Source of the DNA: Lactarius indigo
Taxonomy: Eukaryota > Basidiomycota > Agaricomycetes > Russulales > Russulaceae
DNA length: 64,000 nt
Reading direction: 5' to 3'
Assembly: GCA_025766275.1 (NCBI GenBank)
Contig: JAFKAC010000010.1
Location: 744,001-808,000 of the forward strand
The position numbers and the translations under genes were made by a program. Every line of letters starts with the position of its first letter. The stretch's first letter is position 1. The notes beneath the pieces are model-generated. The model was not told the origin of the DNA. It ran no database searches and saw only the letters and a program-made list of their open reading frames with translations. Shown here piece by piece: positions 55,851-64,000 of the stretch.

Positions 55851-56942
55851 CTAGGAGATGGAAAGGCAATGATTAGGATGATCTCTGTGGATTTCTAGGC
55901 CAAGTAACTGGGTGGTAGGGCCAAGATCTTGAAGTTTGAAGTGAGTTGAGAGCTCTTGAACAATTGAATCAATCTTGGCTCCATCCTTGCAGGCAAGCAT
56001 GATATCATCAACAAACACAGGCATTGAGATCCTGACATCATCCCTAAGGTAGATGTACAGCCCATGGTCAGATTGGACATGATTGAAGCCCATAGAAGTG
56101 AGCACAGAGTGAAGGGTCTTGTTCCAGACCCTGCCTGCTTGCTTCAAGCCATATAATGACTTTCTCAGCTTACAGACATGATCCAGACCACCCACTTCAA
56201 ATCCCTCAGGCTGCAGCATGTAGATCTCTTCCTCCAGAGTGCCATTGAGATAAGCATGAGAGATGTCAATGGAGCAAAGTTCAAGGTCTTCAATGGCAGA
56301 TAAGGCAAGGATAATGTGAATGGTGGAGTAGTGAACTGTGGGAGCAAATGTCTCCTTGAAATCAAAGCCAGGATGCTGAGAATAGCCCTTGGCCACCAAT
56401 CTGGCCTTATACCGGTCCAGAGAGCCATCAGCATTGTGCTTGACCTTCATGAACCATCTAGAGCCAATTGCATGCTTCCCAGGTGGCAATTTGACGATCT
56501 CCCAAGTGCCATTGAGTCTGTGAGCCTCCATCTCTTCCTCACAAGCTTTATGCCACAGACCTGCATCAGAGCACTGCTGGGACTGACTGTAGGATGTGGG
56601 CTCAGCTGTGGGTGCTACACCAGCCTGGATGACGTCAAGGGGATCATCAGAGTCATCATCTTTGTCTGAGGAGACTACTGCTGGTGTGGGCTCCCTTGGC
56701 TGCTTGTAGCAATCTGAAACAGCCCATTGGTCTGGCAGCCACTCATCTCTAGGACATCTGGAGTGTTGGGGACAAGAGGGAGGAGGAGGATGATGAGGGA
56801 GGTGAGCTGGGGGTGTTGAAGGTGATGAAGATGAAGGAGGAAGTGGATGATAAATGGACTGAGGTGTCTGTGAGTGAAGAGGGGCTGGAGTAATGCTTGG
56901 AGGCAAAATGGGAGGAACAGAGGGTAGATCTTGAAGCAGCAA
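55851..56942 (-). pseudogene. Copia C reverse transcriptase
   Basis: A 363-codon frame. Linker, then WEIVKLPPGKHAIGSRWFMK, KARLVAKGYSQHPGFDFKET, ELCSIDISHAYLNGTLEEEI, SLYGLKQAGRVWN, MPVFVDDIMLACKDGAK (FVDD catalytic site intact) and LGPTTQLLGLEIH. It contains the about 52 codons deleted in copia A and B. The frame ends where LTR-G and a frameshift intervene, and its first codons derive from the LTR-F junction. Confidence 0.85.
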
Positions 56943-57242
56943 CAGGAAGTTGTCTTAGCAGAGTAAAGCAAGTGAAGTCTGGCACACAAGCAGTGAGAAC
57001 TGATGTTATACATTGAAGGGAGGAAACATACCTGGCACACAAGCAGTGAGAACTGATGTGGACCAGGAGCATACAAAGTACTCTACTTATACTTTTACAG
57101 GAGGTGACACTACTACAAGGTAAGTAACAGAGTGTCACAGAATACAAGGGACACATTGTTCTACAACAAGACAAAGGAGTGTGCATAGAAAGGACAAGGT
57201 GTACAAGAATAAGGAAGGTCCAGACTGGTGATATCATAGTGA

Positions 57243-58413
57243 TGTTGATAAGTGACCTGCATGCACTTAGTGGTTCAAAGGACTTGCAGATATGGACTGC
57301 TTTAGATAAGATATATTGACCTATAGATTAGATTATATGATCTGTACAATCTCGGACTTCTTAGCTTATCTATGACATCACTGTACAATGACATCATATG
57401 GACTACTCCAGACTCTTCATTGAACTTCATCCTTTGTTCTCTTTCTAGCGGTATCTTTATTGTGATGTCACTATAATATCATACTTGTCTAGACTTTCTC
57501 TTGTTCTATACACCTTGTTCTCCTTTTGCACACTCCTTTGTCCTGTTGTAGAACAATGCATCCTTTGTACTCTGTGACTTGTAGTTACTATCCTTGTAGT
57601 AGTGTCACACCTCTGTACAGTATAAGTAGTAGTGCTTGTATGCTCCTGGTCCACATCAGTTCTCTCACTGCTGTGTGTTGATAAGTGACCCTTGTGCACT
57701 TAGCGGCTCGTATGGACCAGACTTGCAGCATGGACTGCTTTAGATTAGATATACAGGACTTGTAGATTAGATAGTATTTGATCTGTACAATCTGGACTTA
57801 TCATTGCATCATACATGACATCACTGTACACATCCAGACTCTGTGTTGTATAACGCCTTTGTACTTTCCTTTGTTCCATACTTAGCTTTATCCTTATTGT
57901 GATGTCACCATGATATCATCTTAGTCTGGACTCTCTTTGTTTTGCGCTCCTTGTTCTCCATTAGCACACTCCTTTGTCCCACATGTAGAACAACACCCCT
58001 TGTATTGTGTGACCCTATGTTACTTCTCTTGTAGTAGTGTCACTCCTCTGTATAGTATAAGTAGTAGGCTTGTACGCTCCTGGTCCACATCAGTTCCTCA
58101 CTGCTCTGTGTGCCAGACACTCTTGCTTTACTTGCCTGACAACTCCCTGTTGCTGCTTCAAGCACTCTCTGCATATCTCACCACAGTCACCTTTGCCACT
58201 GTGAGTATGCTCTCTATCTGTGCTGTTCATCACTGTGTGCCAGGTATGTCTCCTCCTCTGTAATACCAATATCAGTTCTCTCACTGCTGTGTGCCAGATA
58301 CTATCTGCCTCACTCTGCTTGACTTCCTGTTGCTGCTTCCCAGTCACCCTATCATATCTCACCACAGTCTCCTTTGTCACTGTGAGTATGATCTTCTTGT
58401 GTACTGTTCATCA
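57243..58413 (+). repeat. Solo LTR-F copy 1, itself interrupted
   Basis: Split by copy 2. Flanks AGTGA (57238-57242) and AATGA (58414-58418) are a one-mismatch duplication. Carries the GT-AG segment (54 nt here). Confidence 0.82.
57676..58232 (+). repeat. Solo LTR-F copy 2, innermost
   Basis: 557 bp with perfect duplication CTGTG (57671-57675, 58233-58237). Lacks the GT-AG segment. Confidence 0.88.
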
Positions 58414-58618
58414 AATGACATCATAATAAAGATAAGAACTAAAAGGGAACAAAAGACAGAGTACAATGAAGTGTCTGGAGTGTTCTACATGATGTCATTG
58501 TATATGATGTCATAGATAAGCTACAAAGTCCAAGATTGTACAGATCATCTAATCTAAAGTAGTCCATTATCTATATGGCCTTTAGAGCCACTAAGTGCAC
58601 ATAGGCCACTTATCAACA

Positions 58619-60338
58619 CGAAGAACTGTGTGGAGGTCCTTGCCATTGTTGCTGTTGTTGGTATGGTCATCCTTGATTTTGTCCTTGCTGTTATGGTATG
58701 GACTCTGATTCATGTATGAATGACTCATGGCCAGTTATGACTATGGCCCAACAGCAATATTAGTCATGGACCATTACATTGTATCAGTCAGCAGGCAGTT
58801 TGCATGTAATTTGTGACTCATGTATGACTCATTCCTAGGATAGCTGTACTAGGGTTTGAGCTAGTTACACTATTGGTTACTTACTGTTCAAGTGGCACTT
58901 TAAAGCCTGTGTGTATCTGTATAAGTAGTAGTCACAGAAGACCAAGAGTCCCCATCTTGGTCTTCTTCAATCCACTGCTTGAATTGTCTCCTGTCTGCCT
59001 TAGTCTCAGACTAAGTGTTCTTCTACTTCAACCAACCAAGGGTTGAGCCTCCTACTACCTTTGCTGCGGCTGTGTGCAATTCAAGCCCCCGTTCAGCTTG
59101 CATTGGGTTGACATTGGAGTCCCCATTCACCTTACTTCACTAAGTCATTTATGCTGTCATGAGTCCAAGTCAGACTAACACCTGTGGAGCGTAACACTTG
59201 CAGTGTTCCTCAATTGAGAACAGCTTTGAGGTGCATATATTGCTGTTGCCAGGTAGTGGCTGCCATCTTCCATTGTTGATAATTGCAGGGGTTGTTGAGG
59301 GTGTAAACCTTTTTGTATAAGTCTTTGGGCAACCCCCCCATGAATAGATCGAGCATATGGGGGTCATTGAGATGGTACTGAGTGTGGTGTATTAATTGTT
59401 CAAACTGGGTGCAATACTCATCTAGATTGCCCCCAATCATCTTGAGCCCCTTCTTTAATTCATATTGAGCCTGTTCTTGCCCCATCATATTTCTGAAGTG
59501 CTGCATGAAGCTGTGCGTGACTTCATTCTGTAGTCCTTCACTTGTACAGGGTATGCTGGCTTGTATCTGGCTGTTGAGCCATGTAAGCATGGCCAATACC
59601 CACTCACTGATGTTGACACCTTTGACGAAGGAGAGAAAGAGTAAGGCACATCGATAGGGTGTTGCCATGATGCCTTCATCTGCATTCATGCCCCAATAGA
59701 CATGCCATTGTGTGAGAAACACTTCAACTTTGGCACGTTCTCCATCAAATACTGTGGGTGCCTTGCCAGCTAATTTGCTATTTTGAGGAAGGGGTACAAC
59801 ACCTGGTAACCCACCTCCAAGCAGTCCTCCTCCTCCCAGTGGTCCTCCTGGGTATCCTCTGGGGAATCCTCTGAATCTTCCATTGCACAGGGGTGGTCCT
59901 CCTCCAGGTAATCCTCCAGGAGGTTCTCTACCACTAGGTGGGTCTGGTACATCTGGCCCAATGGCTCAGTGTATGGCAATATCGTCTTTGGTCATTCAAT
60001 GACCAGTTTGTGGGTTGATGGGGGCCAATATGGCCTGTGCTTCTTGTGTAATGCATTGTTGTTCTTCATGTGCTAACTGATTGATGGTGTCAGCTGCTAA
60101 TTGTTCTTCCTCATGAGTAATAGTGGCTGTGGCCATTGCAATGGCTGGACTGTGGATGTGGATTACTCCAGGTTCGGGTTGGTGAATAGTGAGTGACTCA
60201 GTTCACTGTATGATGTGTTCACCAATAGCTCCTAGGCTGGTGTCTTCTGCAGGTGTATTCCCTCTGCTAGGGGATTCTTGACTTGCAGATTCTTCTTCTC
60301 CACTGATTCCCTCATCTGTATGTTCTTGGGCTTGTCCA
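58619..60338 (-). pseudogene. Gag of gypsy G6
   Basis: Minus-strand frame: acidic start EHTDEGISGEEESASQE, EEEQLAADTINQLAHEEQQC, a glycine/proline-rich linker, LAGKAPTVFDGERAKVEVFL, TQWHVYWGMNADEGIMATPY, VKGVNISEWVLAMLTWLNSQ, KKGLKMIGGNLDEYCTQFEQ, FMGGLPKDLYKKVYTLNNPC, then (across LTR-G) a glutamine-rich tail PYQQQQQWQGPPHSS. All five in-frame stops are TGA. A full-length capsid domain is recognisable; no pol follows because LTR-F copy 3 cuts it at 58618. Confidence 0.8.
58689..59196 (+). repeat. Solo LTR-G in G6 gag
   Basis: 508 bp, perfect duplication CTTGC (58684-58688, 59197-59201). Confidence 0.9.
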
Positions 60339-60556
60339 TGATGAACAGCATAGACATAACCAGTACTCACAGAGGCAAAGAGTCTGTGGTGAGATACTAG
60401 TGGCAAGCTGGTTAGCAGCAGAGGGGAATGTCAAGCAGTGAAGCAAAGGGTGTCTGGCACACAACAGTGAGGAACTGATGTTACATTGGAGAAGAGGGAA
60501 CATACCTGGCACACAACAGTGAGGAACTGATGTGGACCAGGAGCATACAAGCCTAC
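60339..60556 (-). repeat. Partial LTR-F interrupted by G7
   Basis: Minus-strand 3' end of LTR-F (TGATGAACAGC on plus), with the GT-AG segment, cut at 60556 by the LTR-G of G7. The rest would lie beyond the window if G7 is intact. Confidence 0.78.
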
Positions 60557-61041
60557 TGTTACACTCCACTGGTGTGAGTCTGACTTGGACTTGAAACAGG
60601 CGTAATCAACTTAGTGAAAACTGGGTGAATGGGGATCACATGTCAACCCAACACTGGCTGAACAGGGGCTTTCGGGCGCACACTGCAACAAAGTGGAAGC
60701 ACACTTAGTCCGAGACTAAGGCAAGCAAAAGACAAGTCAAAGGGTGGATTGAAGAAGACCAAGATGGGGACTCTTGGTCTTCTGAAATGACTACTTATAC
60801 AAATACATGCAGGCTTTAAAGCGCCACTAGAGTAGTAGGTGACCAGTAGCATAACTAGCTTGAACCCTAGTACAGCTATCCTAGGAATGAGTCATGCATG
60901 AGTCACAATCACATGCGATCTACTATGCTGACTGATGCGATGTAAGAGTCCATGACTAATACTACTGTCAGGCCATAGTCATAACTGGCCATAAGTCATT
61001 CACAACACATAATCAGTCCATAATCAGTTCGTACCATAACA
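60557..61041 (-). repeat. 3' LTR-G of gypsy G7
   Basis: 485 bp, TGTTACACTCC to CCATAACA on plus. It abuts a polypurine tract on the inner side. Outer flank CCTAC. Confidence 0.82.
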
Positions 61042-61073
61042 TCACCCCCTTTTCAGGAGTGAGGCCCACCTCA

Positions 61074-62288
61074 CTAATCCACTTTCAACTCCTGCCTCAT
61101 TTGTTCTGCTTCATCCTCCATATGCACCAGTAAGTTAGCCCTTTCAAGACGATAGAGACTGTCCTTTTTATCCTCTGCCACCATGTACTTCTCCTCTTGC
61201 AGTTGCTGAATCCGCCTCTCCAGTTGGTCTTTGGCAAAGGCAAATTGCTGAAATTGGTGTAATTCTTGAATAAGGGTGACATCCCCAATACGCATTAGTA
61301 ATAAGTCAGTGGGATGACGGTCACAGAGCATGAAATATTCCTCATGGGGAATGAAAGCTTGGTTGTTCTTTGGGAGGTGTGGCGTGGCATAGAGGGGTTT
61401 ACTGTAGAGGAAACCCAATCCCAGAGCTAGTCCAAGTATGAAGGGGTCTCCCCCTCGGATAACCTGTACGTGGGATGCTTGTATTGTTGGTCTGTTGGGG
61501 AACTTGATCGGGAACAGAATGTAATCAGGTCCTCGACTGACCCGGAACCCTTCAGGGATAACTGCTTTGATGGCTGGGTCTCATTCGCCCATTGGTGTAT
61601 AACGAGCCACTTGTGCCACGGCAACTTGTCCTCAGTGTAGAGGGCTCCCCGCTGCTTCGATGAGGTAGGGAGTGGCGGCTGGATCTTCAGTGTGGAATTC
61701 ATGTGTAAGGAATGTGTGCCTGATGGGGTAGTGGTCTCTAAGCTCGTCTTCATCCTCAGCTTTGTCCAGTACTCCTTCCATTCCTGCCTCATTTGGTGTT
61801 GGCAGGCAGCAATATGCAGTTGCTCCTGCTGCCACAGCACTGCCGTCTCCTTCCATTCTTGTTTGTATTTCTGCATGGCGTTCAGCGGTTTCACCATGCA
61901 AGACAGCTGCTTGAAGCTGAAAAAGCTCGTCTTCGGTGATGAAGGTTTCGGGCTCACCAGTGTTGGGGTTTGTGAGGGCGTACATTGGTGGAGGTGCTGG
62001 TTGAGTTGTTGCTGGATCGTTGTCGAGAGTTCCCTGTGTGGGCATAGGGAATCGTTGCAATGTCTGGTACAGTTCTTCAGTAGTAATAGGCCCATTGTCC
62101 TCATGCTGCATGGTGGCACTGTCTGTGGCTGCAGCTCTAATGGCTGCAGTGTCGTTGGTGGAGTTGGGGTTAACAAGCATGGCAGAGGAGTTGTTGACAA
62201 GAGTGGAGAGGAGTGCGAGCTGGTCATTGCGTCAAGTAGAGGACATGGAAGAAATGGGTGATGGGGACTCATCATGGTGAGAAGTCAT
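61074..62288 (-). pseudogene. ORF3 region of G7 (in-frame extension of pol)
   Basis: The chromodomain frame continues without a true stop through MTSHHDESPSPIS to 61074, about 405 codons, interrupted by only three TGA codons (near 62232, 61637 and 61585). Segments: TTEELYQTLQRFPMPTQG, LHGETAERHAEIQTRMEGD, HTFLTHEFHTEDPAATPYLI, core IPEGFRVSRGPDYILFPI, ASHVQVIRGGDPFILGLALG, then a coiled-coil-like end KDQLERRIQQLQEEKYMVAE and YRLERANLLVHMEDEAEQ. Aligns with E throughout and by layout with G1 and G5. No zinc knuckle. Function unknown. Confidence 0.68.
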
Positions 62289-64000
62289 CCTTATATGCGC
62301 TTCTCTGTCAGGGTTAGAATGTTTGAACTCCCAAACAGCTTCATCAGCAAATATGTCATCCTTATCTACCCACTGATTATCTGAGTCAGGATAACCCTTC
62401 CATTTTACGAGGTATTGGAGCCATCATCTTCTGCTGAACCGCCGAGAGTCTAGAATCTTCTCAACTTCATATTCTTCTTCATTATTGACCAAATCAGGTG
62501 GGGGTGCTGATAGTTTGGTCCGTGCATGGGTGTCTCACGATAAGGTGTGAGAAGATCTATGTGGAAGACATCATGGATGCTCCACTGCATGGGAAGCTCG
62601 AGGTGGTAGTTGACAGGGGACATCACCTGGATGACCTTAAATGGTCCATATTGTTTTGCAGCTAGTTTTGCAGTTGGTTGGTGCGTGTGTAGGTGGTGTC
62701 CTTCAAGCCATACAAGGTCTCCTTCTTTGAATTTGGGTGTATCTTTATGCTTGACCCATGACTTTTGTGCCCTGAGCATACAGGAGAAGGCGTGTTGTCA
62801 TGCCTGTTTGAATTGATCTAGCCTTAAAGACACTTGTGGAATGGGAGAGGGTCTATCAGTCCAATCAGCGTGGGGATTGAATCCTGATAAGAGGAAAAAT
62901 GGGGACTCCCATGTGGTTTCGTTAGGGCAATTGTTATGTGTGAATTCTGCCATGGGCAGATAACAAACCCAGTCGTCCTGTCGCTTGTTTACCCAGAAGT
63001 TGAGATATTGCTCCAGCCACTGATTTGTTTGTTCTGATTGGCCGTCAGTTCTGGGGTGATAAGTGGTTGAGATATTTTGGCTGATGCCAAGGATTTTGCA
63101 TATCTCCTGCATGAACTTGGATGCAAAGTGGGGATCTCGATCACTGATAATGCATGAGGGGAGTCCAAATCATGGGAAGACGTGGGAGACATACAGGGCA
63201 GCCATTCCCTCGGCTGTTATCTCTTCAGTACAAGGGATGAAAACAGCAGCTTTGGTACAATCATGATCTGTCACTGTTAGGATGGAATTGTAACCACAGG
63301 AGATGGGAAGTTTAGTAATGAAGTCTACTGCGATGGTTTCGAATGGTAAGGCTTCTGGTTTAGGATAGATGGGTTGCAAAGGCGCTCGAATAGGATGGAG
63401 ATTGACTTTGTGTTGCTGACACTCAGTGCAGCCTTTGACATAGTCCATGATATTGTTTTTCATCTGTGGCCACCAGTAATGTCATTCTGTAAGTTGGAGG
63501 GTGCGCTTGATACCTGGATGGCTGTAGACAGGGGAGTCATGATGGGCAGCAATAATAGTATGCTTGTTGTGGATGCCGCCAGTGACCACTCGGTGTCCAT
63601 CCTTGTACCATGTTCCTTCTATGTCCTTTTGTCTATGAGCGTCGACCCAAGGCTTCAACTTAGCTTGGTCCTGTTTGTATATGGGGTGTTTCGGAATCAT
63701 ATCTGCCAGTAGAATCTCTGGCCTCCAGTGTTGGCGTTGCAGTTCATCAAACGTAGTTGCGCATGCAAAAACACTTTCCAGTAGTATTGTTATCCCTTCG
63801 TTGTCATTTTCTCCTTGGTTGTAGTCTGGTCATTGCGATAATGTGTTGGCACGCCCATTGGAGGTTCCTTTGACGTGATGAATCTCGAAGTCATACTCTG
63901 AAAGTTCAAGCACTTCCCTGGCAACATGCCTGCTAATTTTCTGCAGTGATTTCCAATACTGAAGGTTGAGATGATTGGAAAAGACTTTGATTTTGTGGGG
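62289..64000 (-). pseudogene. G7 pol: RNase H end, integrase, GPY/F, chromodomain
   Basis: RNase H end LELSEYDFEIHHVKG (about 63920-63870). 63700-63482 leads into the H2C2 finger (HHDSPVYSHPGIKRTLQLTE, then CTECQQHK). Core IAVDFITKLPISCGYNSILT, VTDHDCTKAAVFIPC, IISDRDPHF, TYHPRTDGQSEQTNQWLEQY (63112-62798). WVKHKDTPKFKEGDLVWLEG and LAAKQYGPFKVIQVMSPVNY (62779-62450). Chromodomain EEYEVEKILDSRRF, TGA, WLQYLVKWKGYPDSDNQWVD (about 62470-62355). Stops are TGA throughout. Confidence 0.8.

Larger units (their letters stand above)
54473..56930 (-). mobile_element. Copia fragment C (RT-RNase H, LTR stub)
   Basis: A minus-strand copia 3' half related to copia A but without its RT deletion. It begins in the serine/proline linker (fused to LTR-F near 56930) and ends after the polypurine tract with only the first 25 bp of the 3' LTR (54497-54473), where gypsy G8 begins. 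Interrupted by a solo LTR-G. Differences from copia A are mostly CpG transitions. Confidence 0.85.
56931..58618 (-). repeat. LTR-F copy 3, truncated outer LTR
   Basis: Minus-strand LTR-F from TGTTGATAAGTGG (58618) downwards, split by a plus-strand LTR-F (57243-58413) and resuming 57242-56931, where it is fused to copia C before reaching its 3' end. Contains the GTATGT...CCAG segment (53 nt in this copy). Confidence 0.78.
61042..64000 (-). mobile_element. Ty3/gypsy chromovirus G7, 3' part, open at window end
   Basis: Minus strand: RNase H end, integrase, GPY/F, chromodomain, ORF3 region, polypurine tract (GAAAAGGGGGTGA at about 61042-61055), LTR-G. Same clade as element E. Confidence 0.85.

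Overview
This 64 kb window is eukaryotic nuclear DNA dominated by transposons. It most likely comes from a TE-rich basidiomycete (Agaricomycete-like) fungus. The support is direct: about 46-54 nt GT-AG introns in the few gene remnants, Ty1/copia and chromodomain-bearing Ty3/gypsy elements in every orientation, a pogo-like DDE transposase, an Spt5/KOW-like orphan gene, and no bacterial-style operons or ribosome sites. The exact species is not determinable from sequence alone. No intact host gene was found, and almost every open frame belongs to a decayed element. The names G1-G8 (gypsy copies) and LTR-A to LTR-H (LTR families) used below are my own labels.

Layout. 1-5 kb: a solo LTR-A, an unidentified coding remnant and an Spt5-like remnant. 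5.0-7.6 kb: 3' half of gypsy G1 (minus). 7.6-12.5 kb: copia element A with both LTRs (plus). 13.2 kb: solo copia LTR. 13.5-18.4 kb: mostly unassigned, with one spliced gene remnant. 18.4-21.1 kb: a 2,693-bp inverted copy (B) of the copia A interior. 21-27.3 kb: spliced host-like remnants and a solo LTR-H. 27.3-31.8 kb: gypsy G2 (plus) invaded by gypsy E (minus), which is cut by an LTR-E. 33.3-40.1 kb: gypsy G3 (minus), containing three solo LTRs of three different families, itself inserted in the gag of G4. 40.5-47.9 kb: gypsy G5 (plus), nearly full length. 48-49 kb: pogo-like transposase remnant. 49.07-50.68 kb: a four-level nest of solo LTRs. 51.3-52.8 kb: solo LTR-H and LTR-C. 52.9-53.2 kb: a poly(A) retroposon with 14-bp target duplication. 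53.3-61 kb: gypsy G8 and G6 fragments, copia C, nested LTR-F and LTR-G copies. 61-64 kb: gypsy G7 (minus), running off the window.

How the parts work together. The gypsy copies share the order gag-PR-RT-RNaseH-IN-GPY/F-chromodomain and then an additional coding region between the chromodomain and the polypurine tract/3' LTR. This extra region (ORF3) is recognisable in four copies (G1, G5, E, G7). It has a conserved core followed by a predicted coiled coil; in G5 it ends in a zinc-knuckle array. I regard it as the best candidate for an undescribed component in this window. Other notable signals are: about 52-nt GT-AG segments that are present or absent in two unrelated LTR families; in-frame stops that are nearly all TGA in gypsy copies and best explained by CpG decay of CGA arginine codons; and a perfect-looking inverted repeat of a defective copia interior.
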